53,289 bases of DNA from a virus, in the IMG/VR virus record IMGVR_UViG_3300025652_000005, positions 1-53,289 of that record, one strand, 5' to 3'. The position numbers and the translations under genes are program-made. Below, piece by piece: positions 27,001 to 33,250 of this stretch; position 1 is the first letter of the stretch; every line of letters begins with the position of its first letter. A model generated the notes under the pieces. That model made no database searches. It had not been told where the DNA came from and saw only the letters and a program-made list of their open reading frames with translations.

Positions 27001-27445
27001 CAGCCTATCCAAAACTGTGACCACAGCTTTCGAGGATAATCCAGAGCTAGACCGCAATCTTGGCCTATACTTCGACGGCATGGTTGCGCTCGGCGGGATG
27101 GGCTTCGTAGGTGAGCTGATGTACGACGTTGCCTCGAACGCGGATAATGGTGCGTACGGTACGCAGCGTACGATGGAGGGCATCTTCGGCCCTACACTTG
27201 GCCTGTTCAACGACGCATCATCTGTCTTGCAGGGCGCACGTTCCGTCTATGATGGAGACGAGGCTAACGGTGAGAAGAGGTCAGCTATCCGCGAGATAGT
27301 CGGAAGAGTTCCGGTCCTCGGCGGCGTAAGTTGGGCAAAGGAAGGCATAATCGACGTTTTGGGTGGCGAACGTGGCCAAGCTGGGCGACCATCCTCCGGC
27401 GGTTACGGCAGCGGATATGGCAGCGGTTACGGCAGCGGTTACTAA
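18011..27445 (+). CDS. Giant virion protein (3,144 aa) with zincin and ART-like segments
   Basis: Start taken at 18011 because GGAG lies six bases before it; an in-frame ATG at 17999 has no such site. Parts in order: Ala/Gly-rich, partly membrane-seeking region about 110-220; Glu/Ala/Thr-rich low-complexity stretch about 310-450 with repeated PTTEA units; a zincin motif HELGH at residues 1217-1221 with a possible third ligand Glu 1289 (NPQEYFANQF); an ADP-ribosyltransferase-like segment about 1985-2180 (VFYRNNDTNG...GRGAYVTS and GYTSLNIGPDKLVLKKSSVRD); long helical regions; hydrophobic helices about 2960-2985; and a GGYGSGYGSGYGSGY tail. Known giant 'polyvalent' phage proteins combine such enzymes and enter the host with the DNA; applying that here is inference. 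It takes the place of the largest internal ejection protein. T7-type RNA polymerase motifs (an N4-like virion RNAP) were looked for and not found. Confidence 0.75.
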   Translation: MAEEFTNPFTDDIFGESASGSTSDYTNLSGADLVKDRGFLDDVRTYYETKGQTFSSTSEMLDEWYTDRRWKDSNFASAGKDLAEYANAGTNKQLMTKLSKAWRNAPERGSFASQVWDYGLATVADPINFIPYAGAASKAANVAKLARAAGATKNAAVSAAVKSGAKRGAVIEGGVGAGMGAGMDAIQQTREIQQGLSTEYDYGRTATSAAIEGTLSAGIGSVIGAFAARNPAREGLKWSNSNLAGEIAVQKTDIELSVKEADAILADPLRAPDHADAQEAKKNAELEVAKINAHAAKVDKLDEEAEALAARLASEGGNTPETKAAFDEKIAEFNAATSSSDIPEIELADPAVAAATPTAAEVVKKAEAEAEAKTTAAKPKPETTVEGDEAEAEATSTTEETPATEAEAEAEVSPAAEAATEAAPTTEAAPTTEASPTTEAAPEVLEVPAVEGRKFKFDKTKDESLQKALGKNLATHKNKVEKANEKNATALEPLTQEDLEKIVAGTPKGTKDGFIAPAGRKAIRRFLAAREGRVPSIKAASKNANADAKVDDASFVNPEVAEVKTAKEDFAKSEAAEAVAVEAEVEELANKANEVFARVIKLSKNSLNAIRINQSFEGIASGLEENVAAAVRRRIEDYKTNVIPVVEKLKRNEKVAALRVAEAGQAERMYGGDFKYTKSRIADSTAKSINALETDLEAGVTTSVSTSKKTGEKVVTKKVNSLLKPGTEIGLEGGGTITEGAGAFRRENETLLAAQSQAEMDVAQGKNKAVYSFPARAGMPLVGVRGVGRGKRGVATEGQVVYGAMTQIGKNDSKFKVYATEKMALESLGLSKGQIGIDTSKIKPIESTEELEAAREKAFKKFSKSKGDVDALEEDLAVADAQGREGGLDVDPAPEVVVKDGRGNVVKTDIPEAPTTRNGKVLVLLPRTTEVAPRVASKSQIASDAGVAALLGGKPASLFRIGYVPAEINGKSAQSQATKRNLIRDNFEPLDEANSFEFTPSAEPEAEMPARPLTQKEADNTVIDISALASTPEGKTVAQFLFQGDNIANAKSLDGLIAPTFDEFLKSKPTLNRLQENLNFLERDDFKITTTLGDKEVEIPLSFRIKALNALHTVIKAEAPHGVKKPTVDIEASISSLKKVMSGVGEKVSNQIEYLLRQAVPIDKAPIFGSPSDGGSAGSVFVYGAKSEDYNKVMLDMSSFDADGQRTGITGSYTVMHELGHWMYENVLDAETKGEFWGNLDKFYDENGRFTEGASEVEGGLTALEKLTPSVEVDGVRAGVANGKTNPQEYFANQFSLYMHHKFNSPLATANANVLKKAARVLQKLWLKMTNRDIIDPEMEMMFDKLIADKDVALQKQFTFPVKATTSVGKTLESRFIQIKDALRDFEAAIQNYPDTSDPEKMATSARALSNVFNGMSMTKKTKGYLVRKAGNVASDRAALDRSTGVLKLMNGKQLRGMRAISKAINEATIRTDSRISQAGDDMEVFGGAYHSEMEASLVDLYNSSMKEFTEELKTSMNDMFMDIEYGDMEAFLPSENLLSLRASYNINGPILAKKKNFEQKIKREVNRQRGTFSRSLSRAMKATGKANAKAFKGDIVAGTKGSEANSYNLEESVREYGRQIGADGVPTAFGKKLANRAKHLINTQVDDVNLTEEEQAIYHTWQSKTVGKGAKGLANGAKIDELTMALSITIDGGEIKGIGGTPEQIQNITRHVIKERYKARKSKAALKDKNVTDAIEIEQLQEAGVAFENGIPQNANFTMRGFLRGITHRAQDVEYNARTLTARLARLDAILPQSVDDLTYKGFRKAIRLAGVNLTRDGDITQSVRLVSESLYGSNVVSQSSRNAISKYASILDREPADVFSEIVTESVDTLSSKDQIKAMRRSMVGEDLDGVDELLGEIEDNLVDALSYVFNGLVSSAPARNRFYGIAFPEDLFSTGGTQKASTRSRYQSDVPTEYASDYAYELLDNYSKAARSSIEEFTGGNVRVFYRNNDTNGSVGRGAYVTSRPTNTLENMAGDIISSAPEANQDDVADYVDALIELRGQVNAARRDPMSSSEYFERMYALDDALSQEIGELGARMDTNVTPVFVRDTTPAIFSGNMNSLSPIVQAMKGHYVERVASGMSGRDQANQIKAIRGNFTPAQMLDTLTDIAGGERQLREAMTEMGYTSLNIGPDKLVLKKSSVRDVRSQSFESSTPLLGEGGVEPALNGAIASQIFAGSDPIKVFSQGAKALEDAGVAPKAVDGMVSVARGRGMPKDAAAEIRKSNIYNPLRTNSRIMKRSGMSFLANFWEPEAGGGGHFERTNAKMGKFLMPMTRMLKELPDSAGIAKRYFQTGPVMMAESAMGAMGMAPKRRNTQPISHMRIVTALRNSDTASQLVGKEMETYQHIRSYLDNAVARLRASGNMVGEIKDNYFPQVWRKDLIEADPDRFKRGVSKYFMAENASMQGSEVLTQAEAMKRAGRLVEKLLDQDGVLSSPSKSLKSTSGKGNEDSLDFQRMMRLQEFPEFTDFDSPDTLAPFLENDLLVSMTKYSDSIEHRIDLTEEFGPANHGFHDYIAILADPMHGKQTIATLLSSNKILKANHSRMGGSGEGELDRVFTDTFFMAPIKDKYVAEQAAKSLIEKASNGASVAEMQAEIMGILDAKISNTPEAAQIRNNFSKRAAAIANALVDTKGLTKITSQDNVKHAQGFMNAAMRKPVDGQHGLYSMKNASKWLRGVNAVTLLSFTTLTSLADLALPLIRTGDLKSYYTALKQYAREPAYRDMIRNVGAATENAVHQRLTVAHGVDSTQFMTGFFNSTLLTPWTDSMRNVAAAVSYEHVKAQHRILREAPSTRQGRIARKILQQEGLQELIEDSSIDLDLILESRGSANEHPLNDKLATSLIKLTNQMIFTPNPNDLPLWGATPLGAIAMQLKSYPLMMQRMVNGVVAEAFAGSTPANRASNFAKAFVGQSDNRLGPLGALLVAGPAFGAASVAVKDVVQGRGGEDNRDFALRERSLSKTVTTAFEDNPELDRNLGLYFDGMVALGGMGFVGELMYDVASNADNGAYGTQRTMEGIFGPTLGLFNDASSVLQGARSVYDGDEANGEKRSAIREIVGRVPVLGGVSWAKEGIIDVLGGERGQAGRPSSGGYGSGYGSGYGSGY
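19276..19330 (+). repeat. 18-bp tandem repeat inside giant gene
   Basis: Three units close to CTCCAACTACTGAGGCAG encode PTTEAA/S. Just upstream GAGGCT hexamers are repeated. The segment lies in the acidic linker and probably varies in length between related phages. Confidence 0.8.
27399..27442 (+). repeat. 12-bp tandem repeat at end of giant gene
   Basis: Three to four units of GGCAGCGGTTAC-like sequence encode the terminal GSGY repeats. Confidence 0.8.
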
Positions 27446-27741
27446 ATATCTTGAGTGAGGTGGTCGTATTTACCCGCGATTATCTCACTCACCCTACCAC
27501 CGTCGATGCCGTACATCGCACCCAACTGATCACACGAAAGGTCTGGATAGTCCTTTAATCTACCCTTCACGCCGATTACCGTTTCGGGTGTCACGGGGTT
27601 GCGATAGTTGTACGCACGGCGAGGTTTCGTGTGCTCTCGCGTCATCAAGCGAAGCGCCTGACGTATCGCTTCTTGCTGGTCGTAGTTGCGATCAAGCAGG
27701 TCTTCTAAAATTTTACGAGCTTCTGGTACATTACTTGCCAT
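27442..27741 (-). CDS. Small HTH-like protein, last gene of early leftward operon
   Basis: 99 residues. The C-terminal half (DYPDLSCDQLGAMYGIDGGRVSEIIAGKYDHL) has the pattern of a helix-turn-helix that reads 'x-L-A-x-x-[YF]-G-[IV]-x-x-x-x-[VI]-x-x-I', as in HNH-associated or small phage regulators. A nucleic-acid-binding role is likely. Its stop overlaps the stop of the giant + strand gene by four bases (convergent), so no intergenic terminator exists here. It overlaps the upstream gene by 11 nt. Confidence 0.65.
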   Translation of the reverse strand: MASNVPEARKILEDLLDRNYDQQEAIRQALRLMTREHTKPRRAYNYRNPVTPETVIGVKGRLKDYPDLSCDQLGAMYGIDGGRVSEIIAGKYDHLTQDI

Positions 27742-28033
27742 TTTGGTTCACCTCTACTGCTTCCCATCCCGCACCCACGTAACCCGCGATGTCGCACCAT
27801 GTGTCGAACTTGGTGGGTGATGTCGTCATTCGGCTTAACTTTACTGCGATCATTGTCATCGCCACGTCAGAGCAGCTAATAGCTACATCTTCTTTTAGGA
27901 CAGGCCTCAGAAGTATGGTCATCATATCCGCGATATCTTGGAAGTTCTCGGCGGGTTCGCCGTAATCTTGATTTCGATCAGCGTTGATGATCCGAAGAGC
28001 TTCGGTCAGCGGTAGGTCTCTTGCTTTAGACAT
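27731..28033 (-). CDS. DUF6378-like phage protein
   Basis: 100 residues. The pattern INADRNQDYGEPAENFQDIADMMTILL...DVAMTMIAVKLSRMTTSPTKFDTWCDIAGYVGAGWEA closely fits the short DUF6378 proteins common in phages (family known by pattern, function unproven). The conserved YG, KxSR and DIxGY elements are all present. It resembles small MazG-like helical folds, so a nucleotide-related role is possible. Overlaps both neighbours by a few bases in the early operon. Confidence 0.75.
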   Translation of the reverse strand: MSKARDLPLTEALRIINADRNQDYGEPAENFQDIADMMTILLRPVLKEDVAISCSDVAMTMIAVKLSRMTTSPTKFDTWCDIAGYVGAGWEAVEVNQNGK

Positions 28034-28256
28034 GAGTGGTTTTCCCCATGCGTACGGCGTCGATCTCTAGCTGCGTAGCCAAGCACTTCAGTTCTACGAG
28101 CCGCTCCTTCTCGTGGCGCAGCTTCGTACGCGCGCGGTGCACATCGTCTGGGTCAACCGGATCAAGCGCCTCGATGCGGTCAAAGATGCTTTCGATCTCT
28201 GCTTCCTTGCGGATGATACCCTGACGCGCGATGCTCAGTTCGTTTAGTGTATCCAT
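28026..28256 (-). CDS. Small coiled-coil protein
   Basis: 76 residues from MDTLNELSIARQG. The frame is open further upstream, but this ATG overlaps the stop of the exonuclease gene and avoids a long overlap. The whole protein is a charged amphipathic coiled coil (RKEAEIESIFDRIEAL, ARTKLRHEKERLVELKCLATQLE). Function unknown; it may be an accessory subunit of the nuclease or recombinase. Confidence 0.65.
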   Translation of the reverse strand: MDTLNELSIARQGIIRKEAEIESIFDRIEALDPVDPDDVHRARTKLRHEKERLVELKCLATQLEIDAVRMGKTTHV

Positions 28257-29083
28257 TAGTTTTTCTCCGTGGGTCTGAGCATTTCGTATTCGCCGCAAAC
28301 TTCTACGGCCTCTCGGTTCGTTAGTTTGCACGTCCAGCCGCCGTCCTTGTTGGCGAAGCTGTTCGTACAAAAGTGACAGGCGGGAGTAACGTCTGGGATT
28401 TCCCAGCAACTTTTCCTTTTAAAGCACGACTTGCAGTTCCAGCTTTCTGGTTCGGTTGCGCATCGTCCCGCCTGCCCATCAAGCGTAGCTTGTATCTTTA
28501 TGTACATCGTGTCCCATTCTTCTTGATCGAAGAGGACAACTTCAGCGTGATATTGAGAGTTATTTTTACAGTAAGATACAAACAAGCTACGCTCAATTCT
28601 CATCATCGCCATCATCATTTGCATCTGGCGATAATATTTTCTGTGCGAAACCTTCACACCGTACGACACGGTTTTCTTAAAGTTCGCATCGTTCATACTT
28701 TTGATCTCAAGGATCATTGGACCCGTGCCGTCTTCGAAGTCGGCCAGCCCATCCGTGTTACAGACGACATGCCCACCGAGCCATTCCGCTCGGTGTTGCC
28801 TGCCAGTAACTTCGTCTTTTTCGTACACCCGCAAGTTGGCTTTGTTCTTTAGATCGCGAACAACCCAGTCCTCGATCCTGTGCCCAGCAAAGAATATTCT
28901 TTTTAACTGGGGGTCAGGGTCAACGTCTGGAAACCCGCGAAGGCTGAGAGCCATCTGTGCGATGCACTCAGTCCCCGCCATCGACGCCCCGATATAGGCA
29001 CGGGCTACGCCTCGGTCTTCGTTGGCGTAGCCTTCGTCGATGGCATCAATTAGTGCCTGAGCTTGTGGGTGTACTGGGTGCAT
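28256..29083 (-). CDS. Cas4/YqaJ-like PD-(D/E)XK exonuclease
   Basis: 275 residues. A nuclease core is visible: GHRIEDW (His 68, Glu 71), a conserved Asp in NTDGLADF (Asp 111), and ILEIKS (Glu 126, Lys 128), then Y-x-x-Q-M-Q-M near 151-157, as in RecB/Cas4/YqaJ exonucleases. A C-terminal set of Cys pairs (CKSCFKRKSC, CHFC) and a lone upstream Cys could bind zinc or an Fe-S cluster. It probably resects DNA ends for recombination or replication together with the SSB and Sak4-like proteins encoded next to it. Confidence 0.8.
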   Translation of the reverse strand: MHPVHPQAQALIDAIDEGYANEDRGVARAYIGASMAGTECIAQMALSLRGFPDVDPDPQLKRIFFAGHRIEDWVVRDLKNKANLRVYEKDEVTGRQHRAEWLGGHVVCNTDGLADFEDGTGPMILEIKSMNDANFKKTVSYGVKVSHRKYYRQMQMMMAMMRIERSLFVSYCKNNSQYHAEVVLFDQEEWDTMYIKIQATLDGQAGRCATEPESWNCKSCFKRKSCWEIPDVTPACHFCTNSFANKDGGWTCKLTNREAVEVCGEYEMLRPTEKN

Positions 29084-29533
29084 TTAAAAGGGAATTTCAT
29101 CGTCTAAGGGCGCACTTGAGCCGCTGGTCTGAGCCTTACCACCTGTGGGCGCAAAGTGATAAGATACCTTACTGTTGGTCTTACCGTTGTACTCCTCGGA
29201 TTTGACCATGATACCGACCTTCTTACCCTTGAAGAAGGAAACGCTTGGGGCTTCGTTCCCGTCGCTTCCAAGGATCATAAGGAGCTCTTTCAGTTGCTTC
29301 TTGCCAATCTCTGTCGCAGCAGGCGAGTTGCCGTGAAAGACATAAATCCACTGACGAATACCGCCATCGTTGTTACTATATGATAGTACCAACCGCGCAG
29401 TGTTCTTAGCGTCGTCCCGCTCGACGGACGCATCGGTGATAGTCACCTCATGCTTGCCGATTGGCAGAACTTTATTGCGCGAAACATCGACACCGGACAA
29501 ATCCATGCCCTCTAATCCAAGAAAATCACTCAT
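29084..29533 (-). CDS. Single-stranded DNA-binding protein (DUF669-like)
   Basis: 149 residues starting at MSDFLGLEGMD, with GGAG upstream. The middle is an OB-type beta region (KHEVTITDASVERDDAKNTARLVLSYSN, QWIYVFHGN, KKVGIMVKSEEYNGKTNSKVSYHF). The C-terminus ends APLDDEIPF, the acidic-aromatic tip that SSB proteins use to recruit partner enzymes. This matches DUF669/phage SSB proteins. It is encoded between the recombinase and the exonuclease, so all three probably work as one recombination module. Confidence 0.85.
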   Translation of the reverse strand: MSDFLGLEGMDLSGVDVSRNKVLPIGKHEVTITDASVERDDAKNTARLVLSYSNNDGGIRQWIYVFHGNSPAATEIGKKQLKELLMILGSDGNEAPSVSFFKGKKVGIMVKSEEYNGKTNSKVSYHFAPTGGKAQTSGSSAPLDDEIPF

Positions 29534-30317
29534 TGTTTGTTGCTCCATTTCCATTGTATTTGGCGAACTCTTTGTCGCTCATGTAGATACGTTCGATTAA
29601 ATCAGTGACATCATCGCACTCCTCAAAGGGTGCGAGGCGGCGGTGAGGATCACGGGTCTTGCCGTGCCAGCCATTGACTTGATCTGTCACAAGATAACGA
29701 CGTACGGCCATCTTGCCGTTCTGCTCGGAGGTCTTACGCACCAAGCAAAATACGTTGTCATACAGGGCAGGGATTAGTTTCTGCACCTTCTTCTGAACCA
29801 TCATCGGCCAGTAGTTTGTCGTGCCGTTGTCGTCCGTCTCTTCAGCGGCCAGAGCGGTAATGAGTACGTGCATGTCCAGATCGCGCACCCACTTCAAAGC
29901 AGCGGTAATTTTGCGCTCGTAAAGGCTCCACTTCTCAAAACCGTTCTTCGCGTCAGCGCCAAGCTCGGCTTCGACATCTGCGAAGCACTTCTGAGAAAGC
30001 TCGGTCGCACTATCAATGGCAATCCATTTGTAACCCGCTTCCTTAAACTCTTTGGACATGACAAACTTAGTCAGGTCTCGAAAGCTGTACTCGCCTTCCT
30101 TCGTGGGTCGGTCGAAGGTGGTGAACGGAAGGTAATCGCAAGCGATGTCTGCGATGGACGACAGCCCACTTTCGCCCGATAGGATCAGACCTTTGCCAAA
30201 ACGCTTGGCGTAGTTAGCGCACTGTGTAGTCTTGCCCGAACCGTGCATTCCGTACACCAGCGTCTTGCTGGCTCCGACGACACTAATGTCGTTAGTTTTG
30301 AGTGGAGTAATCTTCAT
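29526..30317 (-). CDS. Sak4-like RecA-fold ATPase / recombinase
   Basis: 263 residues from MKITPLKTND (a longer start at 30347 would overlap the upstream gene). Walker A GMHGSGKT at 23-30, Walker B KWIAIDSATEL near 100-110, and a later HVLITALAAEE strand as in RecA-core ATPases of the AAA_24/Sak4 group. Known Sak4 proteins promote single-strand annealing with a phage SSB, and an SSB gene follows directly with 8 nt overlap. It is expected to act in DNA repair or concatemer formation. Confidence 0.85.
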   Translation of the reverse strand: MKITPLKTNDISVVGASKTLVYGMHGSGKTTQCANYAKRFGKGLILSGESGLSSIADIACDYLPFTTFDRPTKEGEYSFRDLTKFVMSKEFKEAGYKWIAIDSATELSQKCFADVEAELGADAKNGFEKWSLYERKITAALKWVRDLDMHVLITALAAEETDDNGTTNYWPMMVQKKVQKLIPALYDNVFCLVRKTSEQNGKMAVRRYLVTDQVNGWHGKTRDPHRRLAPFEECDDVTDLIERIYMSDKEFAKYNGNGATNNE

Positions 30318-30736
30318 GATTGAACCTTTATAGTTGGTGCGCCACATCCGATTGTGAGCGCTTTTTTCAAAACTTCCTGCACGTCAAGCGGCGCAGCATC
30401 TAACTTCTTGCGATCAACTGTGAAGGACTGTGAGACGCAATCGGGCAGGCCGCTTGCTTCGTACGTATCTTTCAACAACTTTTTGTCCCAAACAAATTTC
30501 TCAGGAATACGGACGACAAGTGTACGACCATCCTCCATTTCAATAGCGAACTCGCCCACTTCTTCGGGTAAGTCTGCGACCAAAATTTCTTTGATATAAT
30601 CCAATGAGACCTTCGCGACATCAAGTTTCGCAAGGCAATCAGCGTATTGCTGTGCGGCTTGTTTTAATCTTGCTGATTTTGGGGGCTGCGGAGCCGGGAG
30701 CCAAATGTCTCCGAATATTAGGCCGTCTTCCTTCAT
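30314..30736 (-). CDS. Hypothetical first gene of leftward early operon
   Basis: 140 residues with AAAGGA before ATG. Helical N-terminal half (LKQAAQQYADCLAKLDVAKVSLDYIKEILVADLP) and a beta segment (FAIEMEDGRTLVVRIPEKF). The shape resembles small phage proteins encoded beside Sak4-type recombinases, but I cannot name the family with certainty. It overlaps the ATPase gene by 4 nt. Confidence 0.65.
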   Translation of the reverse strand: MKEDGLIFGDIWLPAPQPPKSARLKQAAQQYADCLAKLDVAKVSLDYIKEILVADLPEEVGEFAIEMEDGRTLVVRIPEKFVWDKKLLKDTYEASGLPDCVSQSFTVDRKKLDAAPLDVQEVLKKALTIGCGAPTIKVQS

Positions 30737-30828
30737 GAGATTGTCCTTTGAGATTAAATTTTAAAACATAAGTTGTGCCTGAGTATCGTATATGTTACGC
30801 CGTTAGTTGTTGCAAGAGGAAAAAAACA
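30737..30828. promoter_or_regulatory. Divergent early control region with GTTGTG operator
   Basis: The only space between the leftward recombination operon and the rightward HTH/replication genes. AACATAAGTTGTGC at 30765-30778 is identical to 33276-33289. It fits the element AxxAC-N4-GTTGTG. A+T-rich sequence flanks it (AAATTTTAAAAC; TATATGTT at 30790). I cannot fix -35/-10 boxes with confidence. The arrangement is that of a genetic switch in which one repressor site can control both directions. Confidence 0.6.
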
Positions 30829-31113
30829 ATGGGCTTCAAAATAAAAGAACTAATTGACGATCTCGGCGGCGCGCCATCTTTGGCTAAGAAGCTGAATGTG
30901 TGCCGTACAATTCCGTACGGTTGGATACGTCGCGACTTCATTTCCTCCACTTATCTTTCACAAATCAAAGAGGTCTGGCCGTTGGTCGATCTCAACTCAT
31001 ACTTCAAATCGGAGAAGATCAATGAAGACGACCTTAGAGGAAGCACTGGAATTACTAGATCGCGGTTGGGCAGTGATACCCATACTAGCGGAGACGAAGA
31101 GACCAGCAGTTAA
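30829..31113 (+). CDS. Cro/YdaS-like HTH protein
   Basis: 94 residues from an ATG with AAGAGGA eight bases upstream. Residues 8-45 (LIDDLGGAPSLAKKLNVCRTIPYGWIRRDFISSTYLSQI) match the short Cro/YdaS-type helix-turn-helix, in which a Gly-Gly-x-x-x-LA start and a Trp before the recognition end are typical. The C-terminal tail is polar. The gene overlaps the primase start by 92 nt. It is divergent from the recombination operon with the GTTGTG operator in between, so it is the best candidate for the protein that reads this operator, though this is not shown. Confidence 0.75.
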   Translation: MGFKIKELIDDLGGAPSLAKKLNVCRTIPYGWIRRDFISSTYLSQIKEVWPLVDLNSYFKSEKINEDDLRGSTGITRSRLGSDTHTSGDEETSS

Positions 31114-32965
31114 GTGGGGCCACTACTGCGATGAGCTAAAGCTACCCACAGAAGATGAAGTAATAGAGTGGTTCGAGCGCTGGCCCGAAGCAAGCATTGC
31201 TGTAATCACTGGCCCTTTGTCTGGGCTGGTGATTGTAGACTGTGATAACGAGGACGCCTTGGATGAAGCCACACGGCTGGGCATGACCAAGACACCCATT
31301 AAAGTACGTACAAAAAAAGGCTGGCACTTTTACTTTAAGTTCCCGAAAGGTTCCGAGTGGATAAAAAACAGGGTAGGGGGCGACGGCAATGATGTAGACT
31401 GGCCGCGTTGCGACGGTCTGGATTTGCGTGGCTCCAAAGGATACGCCGTTGCTCCACCGTCAAAGAATTACCAGTGGGTAATAACCGAGGGAGCAGATTT
31501 AGATGATCTTCCGATCTACACGCCACCGAAAATAACCCCATTAGTACGTGCTAATAATGTCGTTAATCTGAACGAGTGGAAATTTGAGGGCATGTCGCTC
31601 GCAGATGTTAAGTTATCGCAGCCCATATGGGATCGTACGAAAGAACTTGTTGATCGCATTGGTAAGCTGCCAGAGGGCGGGGGCAACGGTAGAGATGATC
31701 GCTTGTACAAGTATATCTCTTCTCTTGCGGGTCAGGGGCTTGGCATCGAAGGTCTCACGTCAGGTGCCTTAGAGTTTATGGAAGCATTCTTTCAAAGCAA
31801 TGTGGAGCAAGGCAAGGTTGCTCAGATGTGTGAACGTGCTCTTGAGAATGAAATCCGCAAGGGTAATCTCCCTATGGACCTAGAGCCAGAAGAGGAAGAG
31901 AAGCCACGCAAGTACAAGCCAATCACGACCGCCGACCTTGATGACTTACGTGAGTACGTAGCGGGTATGGAGTTCTATATTGACCCTATAGTCCCCACCA
32001 AAGGTACTATACTTCAAGTTTTCGGGTACTCAGGCCACGGCAAGTCTATGTTCGTACGCCACCTGTTATATGCAGCAGCCGCAGGACAGCACAGGTTCGG
32101 CCCTTTCGATCTTGGTCAGAAGTCTCGCGTTCTCTACTTCGATTTCGAGAACAGCCGTGCAAACGTCGCGAACTTTCTTGATCGCAGCAAGCGCTCGTTC
32201 GGTGATGCGGGTGACAACTTCATGATTTGGGCACCGTTCAATGACGAGCACAGCATGAACCTGATGACGGAAGAGGGCGTACGAAACTTCCAAGCATGGA
32301 TTAAAGCAGTACGCCCGACCCATGTTGTGATCGATACGATCAGGTCAGCGTTTCCAGGTCTGCAAGAAAACAGCGCCGAGCAATGGAGCCACATCAACCA
32401 GCTTTGCTTAAAGATGCGTAACGCTGGGTTGGCGGTTTGGCTACTGCACCACAGCAACAAGCCGAGTGAGGGCACAGCTTCGGGTCGTGAGGCGGGTAGT
32501 TCAAACCAGCTTACCGTACTTGAGACCCAGATAAAAATAACGCAAGTGTTCTGGGATAAAGAGACAGCCGAGGTGAAGGCTGGTTTGTTTGAGGGCGACA
32601 TTCCCAACTCACCGTTCCACTCCCTGTCGTCCAAACCCGCGCTCGATGACAACGAACGGCTGGACGTGATGATGCAAGTGCGGTTCGGTAAGGTGAGGGA
32701 GTGGTCAGATGCACACGAACCATTTTATAATATGGCGTTCGCATCCAATATGGACGACGACACCGTTCGTATAGTAAGCGGCAAGACATCCAAGCAGCGA
32801 GCCATAACCTTCGCGCAGCAGTGGACAGACGCGCATGGTGTCACGCGCCCAGCGCTATCTGATGTTGAGATTTCGCAGCGGGTAGGGCGTCCGGTCAGTA
32901 CGGTTGCTGAGTGGACACACAAGTATCGCGAAGAAATGCCCAGCTACATAGCCAACGCTCAATAA
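31022..32965 (+). CDS. Prim-pol domain / RecA-fold helicase replication protein
   Basis: 647 residues from ATG 31022 (GGAG upstream); the longer frame to 30896 is not used because it adds a segment in the shadow of the HTH gene. N-terminus: bifunctional primase/polymerase domain (RGWAVIPILAETKRP..., catalytic VDCDN with Asp 73 and Asp 75, GWHFYFKF, DLRGSKGYAVAPPS). Middle: RepA-like ATPase with Walker A GYSGHGKS at about 335-342, Walker B-like RVLYFDFEN, HVVIDTIRS and VWLLHHSNKPSEGTASGREAGSSN. C-terminus: a small HTH-like tail (SDVEISQRVGRPVSTVAEWTHKY). It should prime and unwind DNA at the phage origin. No phage DNA polymerase is visible, so host polymerase is probably recruited. Confidence 0.9.
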   Translation: MKTTLEEALELLDRGWAVIPILAETKRPAVKWGHYCDELKLPTEDEVIEWFERWPEASIAVITGPLSGLVIVDCDNEDALDEATRLGMTKTPIKVRTKKGWHFYFKFPKGSEWIKNRVGGDGNDVDWPRCDGLDLRGSKGYAVAPPSKNYQWVITEGADLDDLPIYTPPKITPLVRANNVVNLNEWKFEGMSLADVKLSQPIWDRTKELVDRIGKLPEGGGNGRDDRLYKYISSLAGQGLGIEGLTSGALEFMEAFFQSNVEQGKVAQMCERALENEIRKGNLPMDLEPEEEEKPRKYKPITTADLDDLREYVAGMEFYIDPIVPTKGTILQVFGYSGHGKSMFVRHLLYAAAAGQHRFGPFDLGQKSRVLYFDFENSRANVANFLDRSKRSFGDAGDNFMIWAPFNDEHSMNLMTEEGVRNFQAWIKAVRPTHVVIDTIRSAFPGLQENSAEQWSHINQLCLKMRNAGLAVWLLHHSNKPSEGTASGREAGSSNQLTVLETQIKITQVFWDKETAEVKAGLFEGDIPNSPFHSLSSKPALDDNERLDVMMQVRFGKVREWSDAHEPFYNMAFASNMDDDTVRIVSGKTSKQRAITFAQQWTDAHGVTRPALSDVEISQRVGRPVSTVAEWTHKYREEMPSYIANAQ

Positions 32966-33002
32966 AAAAACCCGCGCGTGAGTTGATACCTCGACGCGCG
33001 GG
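32966..33002 (-). terminator. Leftward-facing hairpin terminator
   Basis: Perfect 9-bp stem CCCGCGCGT / ACGCGCGGG with a 14-base loop. The U-tract is on the minus strand (seven A on the + strand just left of the stem), so it ends leftward transcripts. No leftward protein gene lies to its right before 39.3 kb, so it may end an unannotated RNA from the gap. It could also stop rightward transcription weakly. Confidence 0.7.
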
Positions 33003-33048
33003 AGTTCGTTGTAACAGTGGTATGCAGTGAACAGCCAATGTCGGAAAG

Positions 33049-33078
33049 TACAACACCTTTAGTTTACAAAAGTTGTGC
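33049..33078. promoter_or_regulatory. GTTGTG operator-like site, left of candidate origin
   Basis: TTTACAAAAGTTGTGC at 33063-33078 fits the x2-x-AC-N4-GTTGTG pattern; an ACAAC lies 15 bases to the left (33050-33054). It is one of five related sites in the genome. Confidence 0.45.
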
Positions 33079-33123
33079 GTACAAAATCAAGAAGAATGTT
33101 AAAAAATATACCGTACCGGAACC

Positions 33124-33222
33124 GATAAAATCGTGCCTACAGTTTCACGTTTCCCTCGTTCACACCAATTCACGGAGTGAATAGGTGTTCACTTAGTCGC
33201 CTACAGTAAACTCGATTTTATC
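33124..33222. other. Nested inverted repeat with TTCAC and GCCTACAGT repeats; candidate replication origin
   Basis: Outer arms GATAAAATCG (33124-33133) and CGATTTTATC (33213-33222) are perfect inverted copies. Nearly on the same centre lies an inner palindrome, CACC-A-ATTCAC/GTGAAT-A-GGTG at 33163-33187 with a GGA loop and a single A-A mismatch. Between the arms are a direct repeat of GCCTACAGT (33135-33143, 33199-33207) and repeated TTCAC words (33145, 33159, 33169, 33188). The element sits in the 371-base gene-free gap behind the primase-helicase gene. Repeats plus dyad symmetry beside a replication gene suggest an origin or a structured RNA; this is inference. Confidence 0.5.
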
Positions 33223-33250
33223 GTCTTCGTACGAAAAGTCAATACGTACA

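Noticed and set aside
18011-27445. N4-like virion RNA polymerase in the giant protein
   Set aside because: Size is similar to N4 vRNAP, but I could not find the DxxGR, R-x3-K-x7-YG or catalytic HD motifs in order. A distant domain cannot be excluded without profile searches.
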